Shown: positions 32,328-44,300 of the stretch, one piece after another
How positions within the stretch are numbered: the stretch's first letter is position 1
How the letters are laid out: every line of letters starts with the position of its first letter
Origin: Arion vulgaris
Taxonomy: Eukaryota; Mollusca; Gastropoda; Stylommatophora; Arionidae
DNA length: 64,000 nt
Assembly (NCBI GenBank): GCA_020796225.1
Contig: CM036765.1
Span: 6,358,805-6,422,804, forward strand
Reading direction: 5' to 3'
Notes under the pieces: generated by a model
The model's database searches: none
The model's input: the letters and a program-made list of their open reading frames with translations, nothing else
Told to the model about the DNA's origin: nothing
Program-made: the position numbers and the translations under genes

Positions 32328-35300
32328 CTGGTATTAGAAAACGAAAGGAATGTAGTGGGATGATATGTGATAGTTTAAAGAATGTAAATGGAAGATATGT
32401 GATAGTTTAATGAATGTAAAGGAAGATATGTATAGATTAAGAAATGTAAGAGGATGATATGTGCTAGATTAAGGAATATAAGAGGATGATATGTGCTAGA
32501 TTAAGGAATGTAAGAGGAAGATATGTGATAGATTAAGGAATGTAAGAGGATGATATGTGATAGATTAAGGAATATAAGAGGAAGATATGTGATAGATTAA
32601 GGAATGTAAGAGGATGATATGTGATAGATTAAGGAATGTAAGAGGAAGATATGTGATAGATTAAGGAATGTAAGAGGATGATATGTGATAGATTAAGGAA
32701 TATAAGAGGATGATATGTGATAGATTAAGGAATATAAGAGGAAGATATGTGATAGATTAAGGAATGTAAGAGGATGATATGTGATAGATTAAGGAATATA
32801 AGAGGATGATATGTGATAGATTAAGGAATATAAGAGGAAGATATGTGATAGATTAAGGAATATAAGAGGATGATATGTGATAGATTAAGGAATGTAAGAG
32901 GATGATATGTGCTAGATTAAGGAATATAAGAGGATGATATGTGCTAGATTAAGGAATGTAAGAGGAAGATATGTGGAAGATTAAGGAATGTAAGAGGATG
33001 ATATGTGATAGATTAAGGAATATAAGAGGAAGATATGTGCTAGATTAAGAAATGTAAGAGGATGATATGTGATAGATTAAGGAATGTAAGAGGATGATAT
33101 GTGATAGATTAAGGAATATAAGAGGATGATATGTGCTAGATTAAGGAATGTAAGAGGATGATATGTGATAGATTAAGGAATATAAGAGGATGATATGTGA
33201 TAGATTAAGGAATGTAAGAGGATGATATGTGCTAGATTAAGGAATATAAGAGGATGATATGTGCTAGATTAAGGAATGTAAGAGGAAGATATGTGATAGA
33301 TTAAGGAATGTAAGAGGATGATATGTGATAGATTAAGGAATGTAAGAGGATGATATGTGATAGATTAAGGAATGTAAGAGGAAGATATGTGATAGATTAA
33401 GGAATGTAAGAGGATGATATGTGATAGATTAAGGAATGTAAGAGGATGATATGTGATAGATTAAGGAATATAAGAGGAAGATATGTGATAGATTAAGGAA
33501 TGTAAGAGGATGATATGTGATAGATTAAGGAATGTAAGAGGAAGATATGTGATAGATTAAGGAATATAAGAGGAAGATATGTGATAGATTAAGGAATATA
33601 AGAGGATGATATGTGATAGATTAAGGAATATAAGAGGAAGATATGTGATAGATTAAGGAATATAAGAGGATGATATGTGATAGATTAAGGAATGTAAGAG
33701 GATGATATGTGATAGATTAAGGAATATAAGAGGAAGATATGTGATAGATTAAGGAATGTAAGAGGATGATATGTGATAGATTAAGGAATGTAAGAGGATG
33801 ATATGTGATAGATTAAGGAATGTAAGAGGATGATATGTGATAGATTAAGGAATGTAAGAGGATGATATGTGATAGATTAAGGAATATAAGAGGATGATAT
33901 GTGATAGATTAAGGAATGTAAGAGGATGATATGTGATAGATTAAGGAATGTAAGAGGATGATATGTGATAGATTAAGGAATATAAGAGGATGATATGTGA
34001 TAGATTAAGGAATGTAAAGGGAAGATATGTGATAGATTATAAAATGTAGTGGGGATGATATGTGATAGATTGTAAAACAAATGGACAGTAAATAATGTAT
34101 GAGTTTGGTATTTGAAAAAATAGACAAAATACAGTGTACTATGTGAAATATTAGATCATGTAAAAAATTATGTGAAATAGTAAATCATGTAAAATAGTAT
34201 GTGAAATATTAGATCATGTAAAATAGTATGTGAAATATGAAAACATATCAAATAGTATGCGAAATATTCAAGCATGTAAAATGGTAAATTCACTATGGCA
34301 TGCTATATTACTTACCAGTCTTGCGTGATTAACACATGAAGTGAAAGCACTGACAAGCTCTGAGCAGTTGAGGATCTCCCCAGGGTTAGTCTGATAGCAT
34401 TCTAAGACTTTAGCTTGGAAATCCTGACAATCGGGTTTGACTGATGAAGTTCTGGGAACATGTAATGTGTTCATTGTAGTAAAACTATATTACTCTTTTG
34501 TAATCATTATCACTATTCAATAGCTATGTCCTCAGTAGAACGTTGCCAGCCTAACAGTTCTTCAGAATTTCTCTATATCATAGGCCAGATGTCCAACTTC
34601 TGCAGCCGTCATGTTCAAACCATCAGTTACATCCTGAATCCATCCTCTCCGTGATCTTTCTTTTCTCCTCTTTGCCGGAATACCCCCTTCCATGGTGGTC
34701 TTCTCCTACCCTTCGTCTCTCTCTATATATTAAAAAAAACTTAATTTTCTCATCCTTATTTGTAGCATCAGTCAGTTTTCTTTGATTTTGAGTTCTTTCT
34801 GGATAGATCTATTTGTTCTCTTCTCTGTCCATGATATACAGAGGACTCTTCTGTAACACTTATATTCAAAAGCGCATACAAGTTTTTCAACTGCTTTGTT
34901 AAATGTCCAAGTTTCACACTTTTATGTAGCCACTGGGAAAATGCATTCTCATAGTATTCTGATCTTTGCTTTCCAATCAATTCCATTTAATATCGTTTTT
35001 AGTTGTTTAATTTGTAAGACCATGTGTGTTCCTCTTTTAATTTCCTGCATACCATTTGTATCTGTTGTCTCTTTTCTTCTTCTTCTTTGCGTTCGTTCTT
35101 TACAACCAATTTTAACCACTCTTTGGGATATGTTTGATCTTTGCCAAGAACATGTATACGTTGCACATTGGTTTGGTAGGCTCTAAACGTATAGACTTCT
35201 ACACGTTTAGACATGTGCATCAGATTTCATCCAAACCTCCTTTGTCGCCTCTTACGACATGCGTGGCAGGTAACAGTGGTTCTATTCTTTACACCTAAAA

Positions 35301-38300
35301 TTTGGGCCCCGGTAACCACTCGGGTATGTATCTGTTGTTAGTAGTGAACCAAGATATTCAAAACTGTTCACATTTCTACTTTATCTCCAGCGATACAAAT
35401 ATGTTTGTTTTATCAGTTAACATTTTTCATGCTAAATTAAGATGTATATTTTGGCGAGTTTTTTTTTTACTTTTCTCTTGCACTTCCATTAATAATTTCT
35501 AAATCCCTTTTTGGGATGTTGTCAGTAATACTGTATCGCCAGTAGATCTTAGTTCATGTATTTCTTTTCCTCCGATTATAAATGGATCGTATTGTTCTTT
35601 TTCGCTATCTTCTATAACATTCCTCATGATATTTTTTCTGCATATATGTTAAACAGACAAGGCGATAGAATGCAGCCTTGTCTAACTCCCTGCCCTATGT
35701 CAAATCAGTCTGATGTATCATCACATGTTCTTACAGCCGCCATTTGATCACTATAAAGTTCTCTTATGATCTGTATCAAATGTAATGGAAATCCCATTAC
35801 TCCCATAATTTTCCACAATTCCTGATGTTCTACACAATCAAATGCCTTTGAGTAGTCAATAAAGCATGAGTATAGATCTACATTATGCTCTCTAGATTTT
35901 ACTAAGATTGTTCTCATATTAAATATATGGCCCCGTGTACCTCTGCTCCACCTAAACACAATTTGTGTTATGTTGATGTTTTCTTCCATTTTCCTACGGT
36001 CTTCAAATAATTATATTTAGTAAGATTATAAATGTGTCGCTAATCAATATTCAGTATATATATATATGGAACTGCAGTAAAACTATTTGATTGGCAAAAC
36101 ACGTAATTACAAAGTACTGTAGTTTTACAAATTACAAAAACAATGACAAAATACAGCAACGTTTCGACCAACAAGGCCTTTATCAAGCAAACGAACAAAC
36201 AGGAGTGACAAATTAAAATGAAACACAAATGGACGACCAAATACAAACGTATCTAAGGAAAATCTGGAATAAAAACGAATAACGAAATAAATGTAACACA
36301 AAAAACACACATAAAAACTAGAAATAGAAAGGAAAAGAAACAATGAAACATCTAGTAAATATATAACTTGAATACATGCAACATATACCCATATAGATTA
36401 CAAAGCAGGGGAAGAGAAAGTACTAAGAAGCATAAGAATGGAATATAACATGAATACATGCAACATATACCCATATAGATTACAAAGCATGGGAAGAGAA
36501 AGTACTAAGAAGCATAAGAATGTAATACGTTGAAACCACGCTTTGTCTGTCTTTTCTACCATTGAGTTGCTACCGAGAGAACCTACCGTCTCTTCCTCCT
36601 TGATGTGTGCTCATTGTACACTTCTATACCTCATCCTGACGGCCTTATAGCTCTCCAGTTCTTTCTCAATAGGAGAACTAATCCACTTGTGTCAACTTCT
36701 GCTCTCCTTCGTCTTGCGGAACTAGTTCTCACTCTTAACTCCTTTCAATTTAATGACCAATTCTTTGAGCAGATCAGTGGGGTTGCCATGGGTACTAAAA
36801 TGGGACCTAGTTATGCTTGTCTTTTCATGGGCTATCTTGAACACCTAGTATGGACTACATATGATGGCCCCCTTCCGTCTGTCTATCACAGATACATTGA
36901 TGACTGTATTGGCATCACTGATATGCCTGAAGCCGATTTGTCACGCTTCATTAATTTCATTAATGTTTTCAACCCTTCTATTCGTTTTACTTCTCACATC
37001 TCCACTACTTGTGTCAACTTTCTTGACATTACTATCACCTTACGCCTATCCACTATCTATACATCAGTATATTACAAGCCTACTGATGCACATAGTTTCT
37101 CCTCTATACTTCTTCCCATCCCCGGGCTTGTCGTGACTCTTTGCCATTCTCGCAGCTCTTACGCCTTCGTCGCCTTTGTAGTGAGGACGATGATTTTCTT
37201 GAGAGAGCTCGCGAGATGCTTGATTTCTTTCGTAGGCGCCTATACCCGGAGAGGGTGCTTGTCTCGGCTATGCATCGAGTTCAGAAAATCACTCGCCAGC
37301 AGGCCCTTACCAGTCAGCATAGGACTACTAACTCTGACAGAGTAAAACTTATCTTAACTTACCACCCCATAGTTCCCTGGTGAAAAATGTTTTATTCCGT
37401 CATCTGTCTCTTCTTAGATCAGATCCTGAGACCCGTTCTGTCTTCCCCAACTATCCTTTGGTGTCTTACAGACGGGACAGAAGTCTTAAGGATATGTTGG
37501 TACACAGTCGCCTTAAGTCCAATATCCTGACTCATTTTGGCACTGTCCAGTGTGGTCGTCGGCGTTGCAACACGTGTGCTTATGTGATACAGACGCGTGC
37601 TGTATCTTTTCCTTTAGGCACGTTTCTTATTGACGATGGGTTCACATGCGAGTCCCGTAATCTTATCTATGCTATTATCTGTAAGCGGTGTAACAAGGCT
37701 TATATCGGCGAGACAGGCAAGAGGCTCAGTGACCGATTCGCCCAACACTTACGCGACATACGCCAATGCTCTGTGACCCCTGTAGCCACCCATTTCAATG
37801 ACACTGGCCATTTAGGTGCTCACGATGTCCAGGTCACAGCCATCCGATCATGTTCCTCGGATGATCGCAGTCGATTTGCTCTGGAGAATCGGTTGATTTC
37901 TTTGTATGGTACCTTGCGACCACGCGGGCTCAACGTATTACATTCTTATGCTTCTTAGTACTTTCTCTTCCCATGCTTTGTAATCTATATGGGTATATGT
38001 TGCATGTATTCATGTTATATTCCATTCTTATGCTTCTTAGTACTTTCTCTTCCCCTGCTTTGTAATCTATATGGGTATATGTTGCATGTATTCAAGTTAT
38101 ATATTTACTAGATGTTTCATTGTTTCTTTTCCTTTCTATTTCTAGTTTTTATGTGTGTTTTTGTGTTACATTTATTTCGTTATTCGTTTTTATTCCAGAT
38201 TTTCCTTAGATACGTTTGTATTTGGTCGTCCATTTGTGTTTCATTTTAATTTGTCACTCCTGTTTGTTCGTTTGCTTGATAAAGGCCTTGTTGGTCGAAA

Positions 38301-41300
38301 CGTTGCTGTATTTTGTCATTGTTTTTGTAATTTGTAAAACTACAGTACTTTGTAATTACGTGTTTCGCTAATCAATACCAATAATTTATAGTTCATGCAT
38401 AATTTGGTGTCTTTCTTTTTATGTTTTTAGAATAAATATTTATCGTTTCCATTCCATTGGTCATATTCCTGTCTCCAATACTTTTTTACATAATGCGTGA
38501 TATATTGTTATGCTTTGTTCTCCAGCATTTATAAACTCTGCTGAAATATTATCTCATCCTGGTTATTTTTCTGTCTTCAAGTTTAAGCTATCATTGTCAA
38601 ACCTGGAGGCAGACATCACACAACAGAAGAAAACTAGTCACGACAGAGATGAAGTGTCTACACATAATGCTGTCAAAGGCATCATGAAAAATACTCAATA
38701 CAACGCCAGTACTGAACTTCATCAAGAAACAAACTAAATAGTTCGACGACATAAATAGACTACCAACAGATAGTTCGACTCAATGGAGAATTATATTTCG
38801 ATACAGTGATTAGATGACATAAGGTCGCTGACGCAAAGTATGATCCACAGAAATAACAGAGGCAGTGAAAGACATAATATACGAAGCGCACACAAGAGCC
38901 CGTTACATAAATCTTGTTATATCCCGATGTTGTGAGACAAAACAAGATTAGAGAAAAACAAGACAATTTTGTATAAGTATGCATACTAAGAGCTTGCATA
39001 TTCCCAGTGGCAACGGTTGGGTGTGAAGCATGGACATTTAATAAAGCAGGGGGAAACATATATGTGTGCTTTTGAATATAAGTGTTACAGAAGAGTCCTT
39101 CGTATATCTTGGACAGAGAGAGAACAAATAGATCTATTCAGAAAGAACTCAAAATCTAAGAAAACCGGTTGATGCTACAAATAAGAAAGAGAAAATTGAT
39201 ATATTTTGGACATATAAAAAGACACGAAAGGCTGGAGAAGACCATCATGGAAGGAGGCATACCGGCAAAGAGAATAAGATGTATTCAGAAGATGGAGAGA
39301 AGATGGAGACCACGGAGAAGATGCATTCAGGATGTAACTGATGGTTTAAACATGACGGCTGCAGATGCTGGACATCTGTCCTAGAAGAGAGAAAAATTCA
39401 GAAGGACTGTTGGGGTGGCAAAGTTCTGCTTAGGACAAGCTATTTGATTATGATGATGCATAAATTATAACTTTGTGCTGCAGAAAGTAACAAGTAGTTA
39501 GTACAATAGTAACATAAGTAAACAAATACTGATCTTCATTGTAAACAATGGCTAACTCACACTAGTTTTAGTTTGACGTCCTCTGCGGCTGTAGCAAAAT
39601 GTTCTGTAGTGATTTTTTCCAAGATCTCATTCTGAAGTAACAGACAAGAAGACAAACATATATTCAGTGGCGGCTTGTGGTCAGTTTTCTTGGTGGGGCC
39701 AGACACACATTTTCGGAAAAATCATTGCCTTTGGAGTATTTATTATTATTTATCTATTCCAGGAAATTATTCTCCCTTTCTATTATTGGTGGGGCCGGGC
39801 CCCCCTAGCCCTCAACGACGAGCCGCCCCTGCATATATTTATACCGAAAATAACCTATACTGTCGTTATTTCTTGTAGTAATGACGAAACACGTAATAAC
39901 AAAGTACTGCAGTTTTACAAAATACAAAAACAGTAACAATACACAGCAGCATGTCGATCACAAGGTCTTTATCAAGCAAACTAAACAACAGGAGTGACGA
40001 ATTTCACAGTACACTACATATAGACTATGACATAAGCATACCAACGGTCCTAAAATGAAAATATGTGACTAAACACGAACAACGAAATAAATGCACAAAA
40101 CTAGAAGTGGAAAAAAGAAAAACAATAAAACATCAAATATATATATATAACTTATATACATTTAATATATACACATATAGAATATAGAGCATGAGAAGAG
40201 AAAGTACTAAGAAGCATAGGAATGTAGTGCGTTCAGTCCATGAGATCGCAGGGTACTGTATAACGAAATAAAACGATTCTCCAGAGCAAATCGACTACGA
40301 TCATCACAGGAACATGATCGGATGGCTGCACTTTGTAAGTTGTTATTGGTTTTCTTAAAGCTGTTCTTGATGCAGTCGTTCCCTCTTTTGCGTGGTCTTT
40401 CTCTAGCTATGTACTCGTTATACTTTTTCAGTGTGTCTCTCGGTGGTAGTCGACACCAGGGCATTCTTGTCAGGTGACCAAACCATTTAATCTGTTGTTC
40501 TTTTATGAATTACATGACTGGTTTCACATCCAGTCTTCTGATTTCTTCGTTTCTAATGTTGTCTCTTATTGTCACACATGCAGCGCTTCTAAGACACCTC
40601 ATCTCTGTCTTTATCATTTGACTGTTCATTATATGCTGTTACTGTCCATGTTTGGCACTGGTAATATAGTATTATGTGTCAAGTCAAGTAGTAGCATGTT
40701 CCTTGAGGAACGTCGCTGTCGTCATATCTCGCATTAAAACTATCTGTCTTGTCCAGCGTCAAGTTCAATGTTTCTTTGATGTCCTGCTGCCACCTTCGTC
40801 TTGGTAGTCCCCTGCCTCGTACTCCAGGAACCGTTCCATTACCGTTCTCTCCAAACCACTGTGACGTTTAATGACGCCAAAATATTTCATCTTTCGGGAC
40901 ATGGTGTTATTCTTTAGCCAATGTTCCTTGATATGCAGGTATTTATCTTATGTGCACATTCTTCTTCTTCTTCGATTGCTGCATATCGACCTCTTGTTAA
41001 ACCACTCTTTGGGATTTGTATGTTATCCAAGTCTAAGAGCGATTGTACGCTGAACCAGTTATGCGTCTACAAGTAGGCCAGCCAGCACATCCGATTTCTG
41101 CGACGCTTTTTATTTACTAAGGTAGCTTCCCTAGGTACCTACCTCAGTCTCCTCTTACGACATTCCTTGTAGGTATCAGTGTTACTATTCTTTGCTTCTC
41201 TTGCGAGCCCCAAGAAAACATACGAACGGTTATGATTTTCTATTAATTAGCTGTTGTTATTGGCCATGTTTGGCGCTGGTAACATAATGTTATGTGTACA

Positions 41301-44300
41301 TGAATTCAAAGAACAGATATAGTATCAAATACATTACCCTATCTTGCAGCTCTTTGAGTTTCTTGATATAAAAGTCGTCATCATATTTATCCTTGAACAA
41401 AGAAGTAATTGACTGTTCCACTGCGTTAGATATTGATTCATTGTTTACCTAGAGAGTAGGAAACATGGTAGCAATACTTTGATGGTTTGTTTTAGATGAT
41501 CAAACACTTTAAACTAGTATTAATAATAATAATTACTCTTACCGTTATAAGTTACATAGGGCCTACAAACACAGGATTTGAACCACTTACCTTCATGTCC
41601 TACGACACCCATCGCCTAGCCATGGTTGTGTTTGTAAGGACGCTTGTATTGCTAGGCTAGGCGATGGGCGTCGTAGGAAATGAGGGTAAGTGGTTCGAAT
41701 CTTGTGTTTTGTCTATTTGTTTTTTCGGAAGCTCTTAATACCTGTACACTGTTTTTTTGTTGATCATATTCTTTGCCTCCGAAGCTTCCTCTGGTGTTCT
41801 TGCAAAAAAATATCCTTGTTCTCATAGGGTCTGCAAGAAATATCTCCATACCGCTCTATCCTGGGCAACTCACTCAATCTCCTCCATGGAACTGAGCTCA
41901 TTGTTATACCACGGTATATATATATATATATATATGGTAATATGGTGTTTGGCCTAGGGGTTAGTGACTCGGTCTATTAACCTCGACGTTCTAAGTTCTA
42001 ATCACGCTGCGGACAGTTTGGCTGCTAATTGTTTCGAGTGGATTTTAACAAAAGGACGATGACACCACTCGTTCAGAAGGCAATGGCAAACTACTGAACG
42101 TAATAATGCCTAGAAAAATCACAAACAGCATTAAAATCTGGGGTTGATTCGCAAAGTCCTGTAAAGGATATGCAATTAACTTTTTTTTATTTAACTTAAT
42201 ATGGTGTTAGGCCCGTATTTTTCAATGACCATCGACACATGATGTGTGATGTAGTCACAAAGGCCACCTTTACTTCCCAGTGCTTTTCCTTCTACCCAAT
42301 TAAGGATGGGTCAACCTTAGAGCCGTTACGGTCGGAAAAATATTCCACGCCTACTGTGGAATTGAACCCGCACCACTAACCTAAGAAGCAAGTTCACTAA
42401 CAACTACGCTACTGCGGCTCTCTTGCATATTTTTACTATATTATATTTATTATTATATTTCTCCTGTACTCTTACATGACTACGTTACTTGGGGCCTATT
42501 ATATTCATCTCGTACCGTTATACGCTCCATAGGGCCTGCAAGTAATTTCTCCATATCACTCTATCCTGGGTGTCCATTCAAGTTAGCACTTTTGCCCAGT
42601 TGATTAGGATGACCATTACTCATTCTGAGAGTCACAATAGCGTAATTGCTGTTGAGCTGGCTGTTTATGCTAGTGGTTCAAGTTCTTCTTCTGCGTTCGC
42701 CCGCTATGAATTCAGGAGTAATCATGGCACATTGGATGGTACTTCCTACTGATTTTTGCGTGAAAGCCTGCTTACCATTTTATGGGTTCCCTCGCCACGA
42801 AGATGGGGTTTTCCGACTTCATAGGTACTTGAATTTTAGATCCTCACGTGCGATCTAGGTCCGGGTGCAATTTCACAGTGGGCGTGGCATAGTTTTCCGA
42901 CTGCAACGGCTCTCAAGTCGACCCAGCATTAATTGGGTACCAGTAAAAGCACTTTGCGAAAACCTGAGCAGAATATAACAAGAAGTGTTCTTTCCTGGAA
43001 CCCGCAGGGAGGCGGAGAAATACACGGAGACGAAATCTGGAGGCGGAGATCAACAATATAAAGAAGAGCTGGAGGTAGGTGCAGGAGATACAGGGTGTTC
43101 AACTTAAAAGCAGCCCCAGTGATAAATAGAAATTTGCCAGGTACGCATTGCATCTCATCTATTTACTATTTAAACCGGTTCTGACTAGCTTGTCCTACGT
43201 CACATTTGTTCATCGTCCCTTCGCACTACAATTACACACCATCACACAACCTTGACCTATACTACATCATAACTGAATCTTCCCATTTCCATACATATAT
43301 GCCAGATTAGCTCCATTCAGGCTGCTTTTAAGTTGAACACCCTTTAGCTAGAGATAGGAAGACTTGTCATGAATTGGTTGAGGACATATGCCCCAATCCG
43401 GTTTAAAAAGGCAAAGAGATGGAGAGAGAGAGTGAAAGCACTGGTTATGTGCGCCCCGGTTCATAGGCACATACGAAATGTAGAACAGTTGTATCCTTCT
43501 TCTCTTCCACTTCCTCTTTTTTTCTCTTTTCTCATTCTTCTTCCTTTGTCTCATACACCTCACATTCTCCTTATATTTCTTCTTCACTCCTTCTTTCTTT
43601 TCCCCTTCCCCTTTTCTTTTTCCTCTTTCTTCTATTTCTTCTGTTTCTTTATTTTCTCATACTACACCTCCTTCTTCTCATACTACTTCTTTGTTTTCTC
43701 TTCATATTGTCTCTACGATTTTCTTCTTCTTGTTTTCCTTCTCCTTCTTCCTCTTCTTATTCCTCCATCGTATTTCTTTCTTCTCCTTCTTCTTCCTCTT
43801 CTTATTCCTCCATCGTATTTCTTTCTTCTTCTTCTTCTTCCCTTCATTCCTCCATCGTATTTCTTTCTTCTCCTTCTTCTTCCACTTCTTATTCCTCCAT
43901 CGTATTTCTTTCTTCTTCTTCTTCCTCTTCTTATTCCTCCATCGTATTTCTTTCTTCTCCTTCTTCTTCCTCTTCTTATTCCTCCATCGTATTTCTTTCT
44001 TCTTCTTCTTCTTCCTCTTCTTATTCCTCCATCGTATTTCTTTCTTCTTCTTCTTCCTCTTCTTATTCCTCTATCGTATTTCTTTCTTCTTCTTCCACTT
44101 CTTATTCCTCCATCGTATTTCTTTCTTCTTCTTCTTCCACTTCTTATTCCTCTATCGTATTTCTTTCTTCTCCTTCTTCTTCCTCTTCTTATTCCTCTAT
44201 CGTATTTCTTTCTTCTCCTTCTTCTTCCACTTCTTATTCCTCCATCGTATTTCTTTCTTCTTCTTCTCCCTCTTCTTATTCCTCCATCGTATTTCTTTCT

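Larger units (their letters stand above)
34500..38760 (-). mobile_element. LINE (HIKRH-type) split by a SINE and a Penelope-like element
   Basis: Minus-strand LINE in three pieces: about 38760-38378, 36049-35327 and 35068-34500. The first encodes a decayed ISAEFINAGEQSITIY fingers block. The second has FIDYSKAFDCVEHQELW (palm motif A, 35890-35840), GQGVRQGCILSPCLFNIYAE (motif B) and an EYLGSLLTT thumb. The third holds the WTINK/CYRRV-like tail and the terminus TTTGCCA..TTCTG. Frameshifts throughout. It occupies the MIC19-like intron between the CHCH exon and 39561, in the sense direction of that gene. Confidence 0.82.

Noticed and set aside
41640..41710. tRNA gene
   Set aside because: A and B boxes are present, but no acceptor, D, anticodon and T stems can be built. 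The inverted twin points to a SINE-derived palindrome.
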